14,761 nucleotides of DNA, taken from NCBI GenBank assembly GCA_017998575.1, contig JAGOCV010000068.1:1-14761 (forward strand), written 5' to 3'. A program made the position numbers and the translations under genes. Shown in pieces: positions 1 through 7,328 of this stretch; positions within the stretch are counted from its first letter, which is position 1; each line of letters starts with the position of its first letter. The notes under the pieces were generated by a model, which worked only from the letters and a program-made list of their open reading frames with translations, made no database searches and had not been told where the DNA came from. This DNA comes from Burkholderiaceae bacterium (GTDB taxonomy: Bacteria > Pseudomonadota > Gammaproteobacteria > Burkholderiales > Burkholderiaceae).

Positions 1-318
1 CCTCTGGGCGGCCGCAGCGTGGTGGTCAACGAAGCCCGCCCGATGGAAGCCCGTCCTCCCCGTAGCGGTGGCTACGGCGGTGGTGGCGGCGGCTACGGCG
101 GCGGCGGCGGCGGCGGTGGTGGTGGTTACGGCGGCGGTGGCGGCTACGGCGGTGGCCGTCGTGAAGGCGGCGGCGGCGGTGGTGGCTACGGCGGTGGCCG
201 TCGTGAAGGCGGCGGTGGCGGCGATGGCGGCTTCCGTAGCCCCTACGGCGCTGGCCCCCGTGGCGGTGGCGGCGGTGGCCGCGGCGGCTACGGCGGTGGT
301 GGCGGCGGCGGCTACTGA
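1..318 (+). CDS. Glycine-rich RRM-type RNA-binding protein, C-terminal part
   Basis: The frame is open from the first base, so the start lies upstream of the window. The first residues read PLGGRSVVVNEARP, which matches the last beta strand of an RNA-recognition motif as found in small bacterial RRM proteins (known family feature). The rest is a low-complexity tail of Gly with regularly placed Tyr and Arg, including two YGGGRREGG units, like the Gly/Arg-rich tails of RNA-binding proteins. Such proteins are thought to bind single-stranded RNA and are often cold-responsive; that role is inferred here. The TAC-TGA end is followed directly by a strong terminator, so this is probably the last gene of its transcript. 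The RNP1 and RNP2 motifs are outside the window, so RNA binding cannot be confirmed from what is visible. An internal GTG at 19 is only the first start codon visible and is not proposed as the true start. Confidence 0.85.
   Translation, partial: PLGGRSVVVNEARPMEARPPRSGGYGGGGGGYGGGGGGGGGGYGGGGGYGGGRREGGGGGGGYGGGRREGGGGGDGGFRSPYGAGPRGGGGGGRGGYGGGGGGGY
142..225 (+). repeat. Two 42-nt tandem units in the glycine-rich tail
   Basis: Units 142-183 and 184-225 share their first 32 bases exactly (GGCTACGGCGGTGGCCGTCG and onward) and differ slightly in the GGC/GGT run at the end. Each encodes a 14-residue GYGGGRREGGGGG-like block. The period is a multiple of three, so changes in copy number keep the reading frame. 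Confidence 0.75.
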
Positions 319-332
319 TCGTTTCGATCCAC

Positions 333-351
333 GGCAGGCCATTGGCCTGCC
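333..351 (+). other. Perfect inverted repeat downstream of the RNA-binding protein gene
   Basis: GGCAGGCC-ATT-GGCCTGCC is an 8-bp perfect stem with a 3-nt loop, 14 nt after the stop codon. It has no T-run after it. It lies directly upstream of the true terminator hairpin and may protect the mRNA 3' end or act as a first pause structure. Confidence 0.6.
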
Positions 352-354
352 ATG

Positions 355-388
355 AAGAAAGGCTCCTTCGGGAGCCTTTTCTTTTTTT
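355..388 (+). terminator. Rho-independent terminator, probably bidirectional
   Basis: AAAGGCTCC-TTCG-GGAGCCTTT forms a stable hairpin with a TTCG tetraloop, followed on the plus strand by TTCTTTTTTT. On the minus strand the same stem is followed by TTTCTTC, a weaker U-tract. It can therefore end both the RNA-binding protein transcript and the convergent SDR/LPS operon that stops at 418. Confidence 0.9.
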
Positions 389-417
389 GCGCGCCGACAG
401 CGCCTGCGGGAGCCCCT

Positions 418-1239
418 TCAGGCGCCTGATGACGGACCGCTGGACGAATTGCCTTGGCCCTGCCGATGCTTGCGCGGCCGGCCGGCCAGCGCGCGGTCGA
501 AGACGGCATTGGGAAGCAGGCGCAAGAGCTTCGCCACCACGCCCATCTGCCACGGGATCACGCGATAGCTGTCGCCGGCTTCGATGGCGCGCACGGCCCT
601 CTCGGCGAAGTCTTCCGGCGCCATCAGGAACGGCATGCTGTAACGGTTTTCGCGCGTGAGCGGCGTGTCCACATAGCCCGGGCAGAGGGTGACCACGCGC
701 ACGCCGGCCCGGCCTGTGGCCTGCCGCATCTCGCCACGCAGGCTTTCGCAATAGCTGATGACCGCTGCCTTGCTGGAACAGTAGGCGCCATGGCCGGGCA
801 GGCCGCGAATGCCCGCCACGCTGGCGATGCCCACCAGCCGGCCACCGCGCCGGGCCACCATGCCCTCGATGAAGGGATGGAACGTGGCGGCCAGGCCGAT
901 GTTGTTGGTGGCGAAAGTGCGCGCCATCACATCGATATCGCCGCGCACCGCCGTGTCGATGCCGACACTGATGCCCGCATTGGCCACGACCACGTCGGGC
1001 AAGCCCTGCGCAGAGATGCAGGCCTGGCCCGCCGCAACGATGCTGTCAGGCAGGGCCACGTCGGCACCGTAGACGCGCCAGCGGTCTTGCGGCAGGCCGC
1101 GGCTGCGGGCCCAGGCCTCGATCTCCGCCGTTCGGCGGGCCACCAGCGCGAGCCGGTAGCCGCGTCGATGGAAGCTCTCGGCCAGAGCCTGGCCGATGCC
1201 GCTGGAAGCGCCGGTGATGAATGCGAGCGGACCCGTCAT
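418..1239 (-). CDS. Classical short-chain dehydrogenase/reductase (SDR)
   Basis: This encodes 273 aa with all marks of an active classical SDR: cofactor motif TGASSGIG at residues 9-16, NAG at 87-89, catalytic Ser140, and the YxxxK pair Tyr153/Lys157 in YCSSK. The expected activity is NAD(P)-dependent oxidation or reduction of a carbonyl or alcohol; the substrate is not evident. The C-terminal end is polar and Ser/Gly-rich (NSSSGPSSGA). I chose ATG 1239 because it puts the Rossmann motif at the usual distance from the N-terminus; an in-frame GTG at 1248 would add three residues. The gene follows lptC by 46 nt on the same strand and is probably cotranscribed with the LPS genes. It sits where lptA often follows lptC, but no link to LPS export can be inferred from the protein itself. 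Confidence 0.9.
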   Translation of the reverse strand: MTGPLAFITGASSGIGQALAESFHRRGYRLALVARRTAEIEAWARSRGLPQDRWRVYGADVALPDSIVAAGQACISAQGLPDVVVANAGISVGIDTAVRGDIDVMARTFATNNIGLAATFHPFIEGMVARRGGRLVGIASVAGIRGLPGHGAYCSSKAAVISYCESLRGEMRQATGRAGVRVVTLCPGYVDTPLTRENRYSMPFLMAPEDFAERAVRAIEAGDSYRVIPWQMGVVAKLLRLLPNAVFDRALAGRPRKHRQGQGNSSSGPSSGA

Positions 1240-1285
1240 GGCTTGCACCCCGCGTCGTGGTTGTATGGAGCAGCGGGCAGCGCCA

Positions 1286-1915
1286 TCAGCGTGCGCCCTG
1301 CCTCGGCATCAGCATGCCGCGCACGCGGCCCTGCAGTTGCACCTGGCGGTCCAGGTTGTCGTAGTCCAGGCTGTCGGCCGTGAATCGGTCGGAACCTCGG
1401 GTGAGCGTGACGGGCTTGTGCGAGCGCACGCGCTCGGTGTCCAGGAAGGCATGCAGGAACTCGCCGCGGAATTCGAGCCGCGGCTGCGCCTGCCCGTCGC
1501 GGCCGGTGGCCGCCTCGCGCACCACCACGGCATTGCCGATCAGTTGCACTTCCGATCCGTCGGCGTTGGTCAGCGCGCGGTCGGCGGTGGCCGTGGTCAC
1601 CACGCCGGCCGGGCTCACGGCACGGATGCGCGCGCGGTCGATCTCCAGAGTGTCGGTATCCGGGTAGTGTCGCGCCTCGCTGCCGAACACCTCGCTCTTG
1701 AGCTGACCGCCGCCGTCGAAGGTCTTCACCGCGAAGCGGCGCATGAAATAGTCGGGCTCATGCTGTACTTCGCGCTGGACCTCGGGCTGCAGTGGCGCTG
1801 GCGCGTTGCGTGCCAGCCAGTAAGTACCCAGTGCCAGCAACGCCATGAGCAGCACCGGCAGGTAGATGACGGAGCGGTCCAGCCCGCGCCGCAGCAAGAG
1901 GAGCCGCTCAGCCAT
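1286..1915 (-). CDS. lptC: LPS export ABC transporter periplasmic protein LptC
   Basis: This encodes 209 aa, close to the usual LptC size of about 190-210. The N-terminus is short and basic, followed by one membrane helix at about residues 15-35, then a periplasmic part with the family pattern YFMRRFAVKTFDGGG and FGSEARHYPDTDTLEI and a run of beta strands (jellyroll fold in known LptC). LptC is anchored in the inner membrane next to LptB2FG and passes LPS to LptA. ATG 1915 was chosen over the in-frame GTG at 2005 because it is preceded by GGAGGCGAGG and places the membrane helix near the N-terminus. It overlaps the end of kdsC by 8 nt (1908-1915), which indicates coupled translation. The genes for its partners LptA and LptB do not follow it. 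Confidence 0.93.
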   Translation of the reverse strand: MAERLLLLRRGLDRSVIYLPVLLMALLALGTYWLARNAPAPLQPEVQREVQHEPDYFMRRFAVKTFDGGGQLKSEVFGSEARHYPDTDTLEIDRARIRAVSPAGVVTTATADRALTNADGSEVQLIGNAVVVREAATGRDGQAQPRLEFRGEFLHAFLDTERVRSHKPVTLTRGSDRFTADSLDYDNLDRQVQLQGRVRGMLMPRQGAR

Positions 1916-2477
1916 GCAGAGGCCTCGCCTCCAGCGCATCGAGCAGCCGCCGGTAGTGGCCGCCGGCGACCAGCAACAGATCGCAGAACTCGCGGGCCGC
2001 ACCATGGCCGCCCGCCGCCAGCGTCACGTGATGCACGGCCGCACGCACTTCGGCATGGGCCTGCGCGGGGGCCGCAGAGAACGCGGCCTGGCGTAGCACG
2101 GGCAGGTCGGGCCAGTCGTCGCCGATGGCAGCCGCCTGATGCCAACCCAGGCCGAGCTCGGCCAACACCGATTCCGCCACGGGCAACTTGCGCTCGGTAC
2201 CAAAATGGACGTGCGTGAGACCCAGCGCCGACAGGCGCACGCGCAGCGGCGCAGCGTCGCGGCCGGTGATCACCACGGGTGTGATGCCGGCCTCGCGCAG
2301 CAGCTTCAGGCCCAGGCCGTCGAGCACGCTGAAGCGCTTGATGGTTTCGCCCTCGGAAGTGAAATAAAGCCCGCCGTCGGTGAGAACGCCGTCCACATCG
2401 AAGAAGGCCACGCGCACGTCCTGCGCACGCAGAAGAAGTTCGGGCGCGAAGCTCAGCGCGGGCGTCGACTCCGTCAT
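1908..2477 (-). CDS. kdsC: 3-deoxy-D-manno-octulosonate-8-phosphate phosphatase KdsC
   Basis: This 189-aa HAD-superfamily phosphatase hydrolyses Kdo-8-phosphate to Kdo and phosphate in the cytoplasm (EC 3.1.3.45), the step before CMP-Kdo formation. HAD motif I is FDVDGVLTDG, with nucleophile Asp27 and general acid/base Asp29. Motif II is ITGR with Thr71, motif III is Lys97 in TERK, and motif IV is GDDWPD with Asp120/Asp121. The small size without a large cap domain is typical of KdsC, which works as a tetramer. ATG 2477 is one base beyond the kdsD stop codon (2479-2481), and AAGGTGA inside the kdsD end serves as ribosome binding site, so the two are translationally coupled. The stop overlaps the lptC start. 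Confidence 0.97.
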   Translation of the reverse strand: MTESTPALSFAPELLLRAQDVRVAFFDVDGVLTDGGLYFTSEGETIKRFSVLDGLGLKLLREAGITPVVITGRDAAPLRVRLSALGLTHVHFGTERKLPVAESVLAELGLGWHQAAAIGDDWPDLPVLRQAAFSAAPAQAHAEVRAAVHHVTLAAGGHGAAREFCDLLLVAGGHYRRLLDALEARPLHG

Positions 2478-2478
2478 C

Positions 2479-3456
2479 TCAGATCACCTTGGCGCGCATC
2501 AGATCGTTGGTGTTGATGGCGCCGCACAGTCGCTGCTCGGCATCCACCACCAGCACGCTGGTGATGCGGTGCTGCTCCATGAGCTCTGCCGCTTCGGCGG
2601 CGAGCGCGTCGGGCGCGATGGTGCGCGGGCTCCGATGCATGACCTCGGCGGCCGTGGTGTGGCGCAGGTCGGCACCCTTTTCCACCAGCCGGCGCAGGTC
2701 GCCATCGGTGAAGATGCCCAGCACGCGGCCCTCGGCATCGACGATGGCGGACGCGCCCAGGCCCTTGGCGCTCATCTCGCGCATCAGCTCGCTGAAACTG
2801 CTTTGCGCGCCAACGCGCGGCACCGCATCGCCCGAGCGCATCACGTCCGAGACATGCGTGAGCAACTTGCGGCCCAGCGCGCCGCCAGGGTGCGAACGCG
2901 CGAAGTCTTCCGCGCGGAAGCCCCGCATCTCCAGCAGAGCGACGGCGAGCGCGTCGCCCATCGCCAGTTGCGCCGTGGTGCTGGCCGTGGGGGCCAGGTT
3001 GAGCGGACAGGCCTCCTTCTCGACGCCGCTGTCGAGCACCACGTCGGCATGGCGCGCGAGGGTGGAGGTACGCCCGCCGGTGATGGCCACCAGCGGCACA
3101 CCCTGGCGCTTGAGCACGGGAAGGATGGCGTTGAGCTCGTCGCTTTCGCCGCTGTTGGAGAGCGCCAGCACGAGGTCGATCGCCTTGACCATGCCCAGGT
3201 CGCCATGGCTGGCCTCGGCCGGGTGGACGAACATGGCGGGCGTGCCGGTGGACGCCAGCGTGGCCGCCACCTTGCGGCCGACGTGTCCGCTTTTTCCCAT
3301 GCCCATCACCACCACGCGGCCACGCACCTGCAGGATGCGCTCCACGGCCTGCGCGAATGCCTCGGTGAGCCGTCCCTTGAGACCGGCCACCGCTGCGGCC
3401 TCGATGTCGAAAGTCTCCTGGGCCAGGCGCAGGGCGCGGGCGGCGTCGAATGTCAT
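2479..3456 (-). CDS. kdsD: Arabinose-5-phosphate isomerase KdsD
   Basis: This 325-aa protein interconverts D-ribulose-5-phosphate and D-arabinose-5-phosphate (EC 5.3.1.13), the first dedicated step of Kdo synthesis. The N-terminal SIS domain (about residues 35-170) carries GMGKSG (Lys55), SNSGESDE (Glu107), a VEKEACPLNLAPT stretch (Glu148) and SHPGGALG (His189). These align at a constant offset of four with the Lys59, Glu111, Glu152 and His193 residues I recall for the E. coli enzyme. Two CBS domains follow (about 205-262 and 270-325), as in full-length KdsD. The reading frame stays open far upstream, antisense through the divergent antiporter gene, but ATG 3456 gives the normal family length and N-terminus. 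It is the first gene of the LPS operon and is divergent from the CPA2 antiporter. Confidence 0.96.
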   Translation of the reverse strand: MTFDAARALRLAQETFDIEAAAVAGLKGRLTEAFAQAVERILQVRGRVVVMGMGKSGHVGRKVAATLASTGTPAMFVHPAEASHGDLGMVKAIDLVLALSNSGESDELNAILPVLKRQGVPLVAITGGRTSTLARHADVVLDSGVEKEACPLNLAPTASTTAQLAMGDALAVALLEMRGFRAEDFARSHPGGALGRKLLTHVSDVMRSGDAVPRVGAQSSFSELMREMSAKGLGASAIVDAEGRVLGIFTDGDLRRLVEKGADLRHTTAAEVMHRSPRTIAPDALAAEAAELMEQHRITSVLVVDAEQRLCGAINTNDLMRAKVI

Positions 3457-3588
3457 GGCGCGGATTCTACGGGCGGGGTCTGCGCGGCGCCTGGCCGGCC
3501 GCGGGTTACCCCCCACGCGGTACGGCCTCGCTGGGTGCACGCTCCTTGCTAGCATCGCCCGCAGAACGCCTATAACAACACGCTTCTC
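3457..3588. promoter_or_regulatory. Divergent promoter region between kdsD and the CPA2 antiporter
   Basis: This 132-nt gap must drive both the LPS operon and the antiporter. On the minus strand TAGAAT (3464-3469) resembles a -10 element and would place the transcription start at about the kdsD ATG. On the plus strand TATAAC (3571-3576) resembles a -10 element and would start RNA only about five bases before the antiporter ATG at 3589. Neither start codon has a clear Shine-Dalgarno sequence, and the -35 candidates are poor (TTGCTA at 3546 is spaced too widely). Near-leaderless mRNAs are inferred, not shown. Confidence 0.4.
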
Positions 3589-5574
3589 ATGACGTCCCTC
3601 GAGCTCACGCTCCTGTACCTGCTGGCGGCCGTGCTCGGCGTGGTCGCCTGCCGCTCGCTCAAGCTGCCGCCCGTGCTGGGCTACATCGCGGTCGGCGTGC
3701 TGCTCGGGCCGCACGCGCTGGCGCTGGCCCGCAACGCCGACAGCGTGCGCCACCTGGGCGAGTTCGGCGTCGTGTTCCTGATGTTCGTGATCGGGCTCGA
3801 ATTCAATCTGCCGCGCCTGCGCGCCATGCGGGCCCACGTCTTCGGCCTGGGCCTGATGCAGGTGGTTTTGACGATGGCAGCCGTCATGGCCGGCTCGCTG
3901 CTGCTGGCGTGGCTGGTTCCCCGGCTGTGGCAGGTGTCGTGGCAGACCGCGTTGGCGCTGGGCGGCACGCTCACCATGAGCAGCACGGCGATCGTGGTCA
4001 AGCTGATGTCCGAGCGGCTCGAGCTTGAAAGCGAGCACGGCAAGCGCGTCATGGGCGTGCTGCTGCTGCAGGATCTGGCCGTGGTGCCGCTGATGGTGCT
4101 GATTCCGGCGCTGGGCGCGTCGGCCGAAGACCTGGCGCTCGCGCTCGCGCTGGCCAGCCTCAAGGCCGCCGTGCTGATCACCGTGTTGCTGGTGGGCGGG
4201 CAGCGCGTGATGCGAGGATGGCTCACGCTGGTGGCCCGACGCAAGAGCGATGAGCTGTTCATGCTCAACCTGCTGCTGGTCACGCTGGGTCTGGCGTGGC
4301 TCACCGAGCTGGCCGGCCTGTCGCTGGCGCTGGGTGCCTTCATTGCCGGCATGCTGGTGTCCGAAACCGAATTCAAGCACCAGGTAGAGACCGACATCCG
4401 CCCCTTCCACAACGTGCTGCTGGGCCTGTTCTTCATCGGCGTGGGCATGATGCTCGACTGGCACGTGGTGTTCGAGCGCTGGGGCCTGGTGCTGGTGCTG
4501 CTCGTGGGCCCGGTGCTGTTCAAGCTCGTCGTCGTCGCGCTGCTGGCGCGCGCGCTGGGCGCCTCGGCCGGCGTGTCGCTGCGCACGGGGCTGTATCTGG
4601 CGCAGGCCGGCGAATTCGGCTTCGTGCTGCTGTCGCTGGCGCAAGGCCGCAACCTGGTGCCGGCCGAGCTGCTCAACCCCATCCTGGCGGCCATGGTGCT
4701 GTCGATGCTGGCCACGCCGTTCATCATCCAGTGGAGCAACCGCATCGTGATGAAGCTGGTGGCCAGCGAGTGGCTGCAGCAATCGCTGCAGATGACCACC
4801 ATTGCCCGCAAGGCGATCAACACCAGCCGCCACGTGATCATCTGCGGCTACGGCCGCTGCGGCCAGAACCTGGCGCGACTGCTGGAAGCCGAGGGCATTC
4901 CGTACATGGCGCTCGACCTCGATCCGGACCGTGTCCGGCGCGCCGCCGCCGCGGGCGACTCGGTGGTGTTCGGTGACGCCGCGCGGCTCACCTCGCTGAT
5001 GGCGGCGGGCCTGGCGCGCGCCAGCGCCGTGGTGGTCACCTACCTCGACGTGCCCGGTGCGCACAAAGTGCTGGCACATACGCGCTCCCACGCGCCCGAG
5101 GTACCGGTGATCGTGCGCACGCAGGACGATCACGACCTCGATGCGCTGCGCGCGGCCGGCGCCACCGAGGTCGTGCCCGAGGCCATCGAAGGCTCGCTCA
5201 TGCTCGCCAGCCACGCGCTCGCGCTGGTGGGCGTGCCGATGCGACGCGTGATCCGCGTGGTTCAGGATCAGCGCGAGGCGCGCTACGGCTTGCTGCGCGG
5301 CTACTTCCACGGCCAGGACGACGACGGCATCGACGAGCTCCAGCAAGAGCGGCTGGCCAGCGTCACGCTGCCGCCCGGCACGCGTGCGGCCGGCCGCACG
5401 CTGGCCCATTTCGCGCTGCATGCGCTGGGGGTGCGCGTGGTCAGCCTGCGCCGCGCCGATGGCCGCGCCATCGCGCCCGGGGACGACACGCCGATCGAGG
5501 GTGGCGATACGCTGGTGCTGGGCGGACGGGCCGAGGTCCTGGCGCTGGCCGAGGAAAAGCTGCTGCGGGGATAG
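3589..5574 (+). CDS. CPA2-family monovalent cation:proton antiporter (Kef-like, three-part)
   Basis: This encodes 661 aa. Residues 1-390 form an Na+/H+-exchanger domain of about 12 membrane segments, with family motifs GYIAVGVLLGP, GLEFNLPRL, LLLQDLAVVPL (Asp162 is the likely ion-binding acid) and GAFIAGMLVSET. A cytoplasmic RCK/TrkA-N domain follows (about 413-535), with Rossmann motif GYGRCGQN at 420 and acidic residues after the second strand (ALDLDPD), which suggests NAD(H) binding. A TrkA-C-like domain ends the protein (about 585-655). Such proteins release K+ or exchange it for H+ at the inner membrane. Unlike E. coli KefB and KefC (about 600-620 aa), it carries a clear TrkA-C module. 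No KefF/KefG-type ancillary gene is adjacent, so glutathione-adduct gating cannot be assumed. ATG 3589 is the natural start, though no clear ribosome binding site precedes it. Confidence 0.93.
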   Translation: MTSLELTLLYLLAAVLGVVACRSLKLPPVLGYIAVGVLLGPHALALARNADSVRHLGEFGVVFLMFVIGLEFNLPRLRAMRAHVFGLGLMQVVLTMAAVMAGSLLLAWLVPRLWQVSWQTALALGGTLTMSSTAIVVKLMSERLELESEHGKRVMGVLLLQDLAVVPLMVLIPALGASAEDLALALALASLKAAVLITVLLVGGQRVMRGWLTLVARRKSDELFMLNLLLVTLGLAWLTELAGLSLALGAFIAGMLVSETEFKHQVETDIRPFHNVLLGLFFIGVGMMLDWHVVFERWGLVLVLLVGPVLFKLVVVALLARALGASAGVSLRTGLYLAQAGEFGFVLLSLAQGRNLVPAELLNPILAAMVLSMLATPFIIQWSNRIVMKLVASEWLQQSLQMTTIARKAINTSRHVIICGYGRCGQNLARLLEAEGIPYMALDLDPDRVRRAAAAGDSVVFGDAARLTSLMAAGLARASAVVVTYLDVPGAHKVLAHTRSHAPEVPVIVRTQDDHDLDALRAAGATEVVPEAIEGSLMLASHALALVGVPMRRVIRVVQDQREARYGLLRGYFHGQDDDGIDELQQERLASVTLPPGTRAAGRTLAHFALHALGVRVVSLRRADGRAIAPGDDTPIEGGDTLVLGGRAEVLALAEEKLLRG

Positions 5575-5577
5575 CAG

Positions 5578-5680
5578 GACTTGACCCCCACGTTCGCTCA
5601 CTGCGTGTAGCTCTCTGCCCCCCGAGGGGGCCGCTCGCGCGTGGCCCCGGCACAGCCGGGGCTTGACCGCTGCGCGGTCA
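5578..5680. repeat. Three-hairpin intergenic element, possible dispersed REP-like repeat
   Basis: Between the antiporter and apt lie three consecutive perfect hairpins: GCCCCC-CGA-GGGGGC (5617-5631), GCCCCGGC-ACA-GCCGGGGC (5644-5662) and TGACCGC-TGC-GCGGTCA (5664-5680). They are preceded by TTGACCCCCACGTTCGCTCA. All loops are 3 nt, and no T-run follows any stem. The first block resembles an intergenic sequence I recall as common in Comamonadaceae genomes. It may stabilise or end the antiporter mRNA. Confidence 0.6.
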
Positions 5681-5734
5681 GCGCTCGGTGCTGTGTCGGG
5701 GACAATCGCTGCTACGCCTTTTCCGCGCCAAGCC

Positions 5735-6289
5735 ATGTCCCACCTCAACGTCTCGCAGTACCTCAAGGACCACATCCGTACCGTGCCCGACTGGCCCGCG
5801 CCCGGCGTGCAGTTCCGTGACATCACGCCGCTCCTGCAGGATCCGAAGGTATTCCGCGTGCTCATCGATGCGTTCGTGCACCGCTACATGGATCCGGCAC
5901 TGCGGCCCGATGTCGTGGCCGGGCTGGACGCGCGGGGCTTTATCCTGGGCGCAGTGGTGGCCTACGAGCTCAACGTGGGCTTCGTTCCGATCCGCAAGAA
6001 GGGCAAGCTGCCCTTCACCACTGTGGAAGAGACCTATGAGCTGGAGTACGGCAGCGCCACGGTCGAATTGCATACCGATGCGATCCGCCCCGGCCACCGT
6101 GTGCTGCTGATCGACGACCTGATCGCCACCGGCGGCACCATGATGGCGGGCAAGAAGCTGCTGGAGAAGCTGGGCGGCATCGTCACCGAGGGCGCCGCCA
6201 TCGTCGATCTGCCCGAACTGGGCGGATCGGCCCGCCTGCGCGAGGCGGGGCTGGCCCTGCACACGCTGGTGGATTTCGAGGGGCACTGA
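5735..6289 (+). CDS. apt: Adenine phosphoribosyltransferase
   Basis: This 184-aa purine-salvage enzyme converts adenine and PRPP to AMP and pyrophosphate in the cytoplasm (EC 2.4.2.7). The family signature is clear: [12 protein letters not shown] near residues 23-34, DARGFI at 65-70, a flexible-loop RKKGKLP at 87-93, and the PRPP-binding loop [12 protein letters not shown] at about 124-135 with its acidic pair Asp127/Asp128. The length fits APT (about 170-185 aa). ATG 5735 was chosen over a TTG at 5663 because it starts the conserved N-terminal helix and because the longer form would run through a hairpin element. No strong ribosome binding site is visible. GACAAT at 5701-5706 is a possible -10. 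The gene is convergent with the hypothetical gene that ends at 6315, leaving 25 nt between them with no evident terminator. Confidence 0.96.
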   Translation: MSHLNVSQYLKDHIRTVPDWPAPGVQFRDITPLLQDPKVFRVLIDAFVHRYMDPALRPDVVAGLDARGFILGAVVAYELNVGFVPIRKKGKLPFTTVEETYELEYGSATVELHTDAIRPGHRVLLIDDLIATGGTMMAGKKLLEKLGGIVTEGAAIVDLPELGGSARLREAGLALHTLVDFEGH

Positions 6290-6314
6290 GCTCCGCAGCC
6301 CTGCGCCCAGGCGA

Positions 6315-7328
6315 TCAGTGCAGATCGCCGTACTGCGTTTCGCTCAGTGTCTGTGGTCGCGAAGGGTCGGGCGGCAGGCTGGACGGCGCGAACGCTTCGG
6401 TGTCCTCGAAGCCTGTGAGCGGGGCCGCCCGCCTGGGCCAGCCCAACAGCTTGCGCGGCGCGTCGGCCTTGATTTTGGCGTCGCGCGCCTCGCGAAGCTG
6501 CGCGTCGGCCTTGATTTTGGCGTCGCGCGCCTCGCGAAGCTGCGCGCCGGCCTTGGCCTCGAGCCGCGCGGCCGTCTGGGCGCGTGCGGCGCCCACGGCA
6601 CCGGCCAGCGCGTCCTTGAATGCGGCGATCTCGTCGGCCTGCAGCGGTTCGTAGCCGCCACCGGGGCGTGCCGGCGCCACGGTGCTGGGCGCGGCCTCGG
6701 CGTGCGGTGTGGCGGCTGAAGCGGCGCTGCTGCCGGCGGTTGCCACACCCGGCGGCAGGGCGGGCGCTGGCGCTGCAACCACAGCGGCGTCCCGCGTGTT
6801 GGCCGAAGCCGCCCCCGGCGATGCGGCCTGGGCAGCGGCGGTGGCCACACGCGCCGAAGATGCATTGACCACCACCTGTTCATTGAGGCGCCAATACACC
6901 GCCGTCACCACGATGCCGAAGCGCTGCTTGGCGACCTGCGCGATCAGGCCCTCGACTTCGGTCAGGCGCGTGGGCTCGCGCGCGAGCTCGCGGGCCAGAT
7001 CCATCATCACCAGGAACTGGCTGCCGCGCGCGTCCAGCGACAGCACCTTGAACTTGTAGCCCGACGACAGCACGCCCGAGCGGACCATGGATTCGCGCAC
7101 GACGCTGTAGAGGCGCTCACGCTGGTCGAGTCGCTCGCTGCGGCGGCCCCCCGCACCTGCACCGGCCGCAGGCGTGGCCCGGCCCGCCGCGCCTTCATGT
7201 GAAACGGCCACGCCCGTGCGCAGCGGGCGCGTGGCATCCATGCGCGAGAAGCCGGAGGAATCCGGAAGAGAAGAAGAGCGGCCGCGCGGCTTGCGCGCCC
7301 CCTGGGACAACCAACCCAGCAACGACAT
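6315..7328 (-). CDS. Hypothetical protein with internal 14-residue duplication
   Basis: This encodes 337 aa; I do not recognise a named family. Residues 1-70 are basic and low in complexity (MSLLGWLSQGARKPRGRSSS), with no convincing signal peptide. Residues about 72-165 look like a folded alpha/beta domain (RERLYSVVRESMVRSGVL, FLVMMDLARELA, AKQRFGIVVTAVYWRLNEQV). An Ala/Pro-rich linker follows (about 166-235), then a charged helical part with two identical AQLREARDAKIKAD units, and an acidic end. The domain pattern suggests a soluble protein that pairs with a partner through its first half; that is inference. ATG 7328 was chosen because it begins MSLLGWL; a weaker ATG at 7349 would add seven residues. 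No good ribosome binding site is visible. It follows the zinc-ribbon membrane gene by 150 nt and may belong to the same cluster. Confidence 0.75.
   Translation of the reverse strand: MSLLGWLSQGARKPRGRSSSLPDSSGFSRMDATRPLRTGVAVSHEGAAGRATPAAGAGAGGRRSERLDQRERLYSVVRESMVRSGVLSSGYKFKVLSLDARGSQFLVMMDLARELAREPTRLTEVEGLIAQVAKQRFGIVVTAVYWRLNEQVVVNASSARVATAAAQAASPGAASANTRDAAVVAAPAPALPPGVATAGSSAASAATPHAEAAPSTVAPARPGGGYEPLQADEIAAFKDALAGAVGAARAQTAARLEAKAGAQLREARDAKIKADAQLREARDAKIKADAPRKLLGWPRRAAPLTGFEDTEAFAPSSLPPDPSRPQTLSETQYGDLH
6461..6544 (-). repeat. Exact 42-bp tandem duplication in a coding region
   Basis: Units 6461-6502 and 6503-6544 are identical at all 42 positions (each begins CGTCGGCCTTGATTTTGGCG on the plus strand). 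They encode two identical 14-residue, helix-forming, charged blocks. A diverged third copy may follow at 6545 onward (CGCCGGCCTTGGCCTCGAG). The lack of any synonymous difference indicates a recent duplication. Confidence 0.9.

Noticed and set aside
26..751. Minus-strand His/Arg-rich open frame over the glycine-rich repeat
   Set aside because: It is the antisense of GGC/GGT repeats and crosses a strong terminator and the end of the SDR gene.
3457..5865. Very long minus-strand open frame (1128 codons) running antisense through the antiporter into apt and continuing into kdsD
   Set aside because: It is a by-product of high GC and third-position bias on the plus strand. The translation is rich in His, Gln and Arg with no recognisable domain until the true kdsD start at 3456.
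6290..6314. Possible terminator between the convergent apt and hypothetical genes
   Set aside because: The 25-nt gap has neither a hairpin nor a T-run.
6461..6544. Possible CRISPR-like direct repeat
   Set aside because: There are only two copies, directly adjacent with no spacer and inside a coding frame; no cas gene is present.
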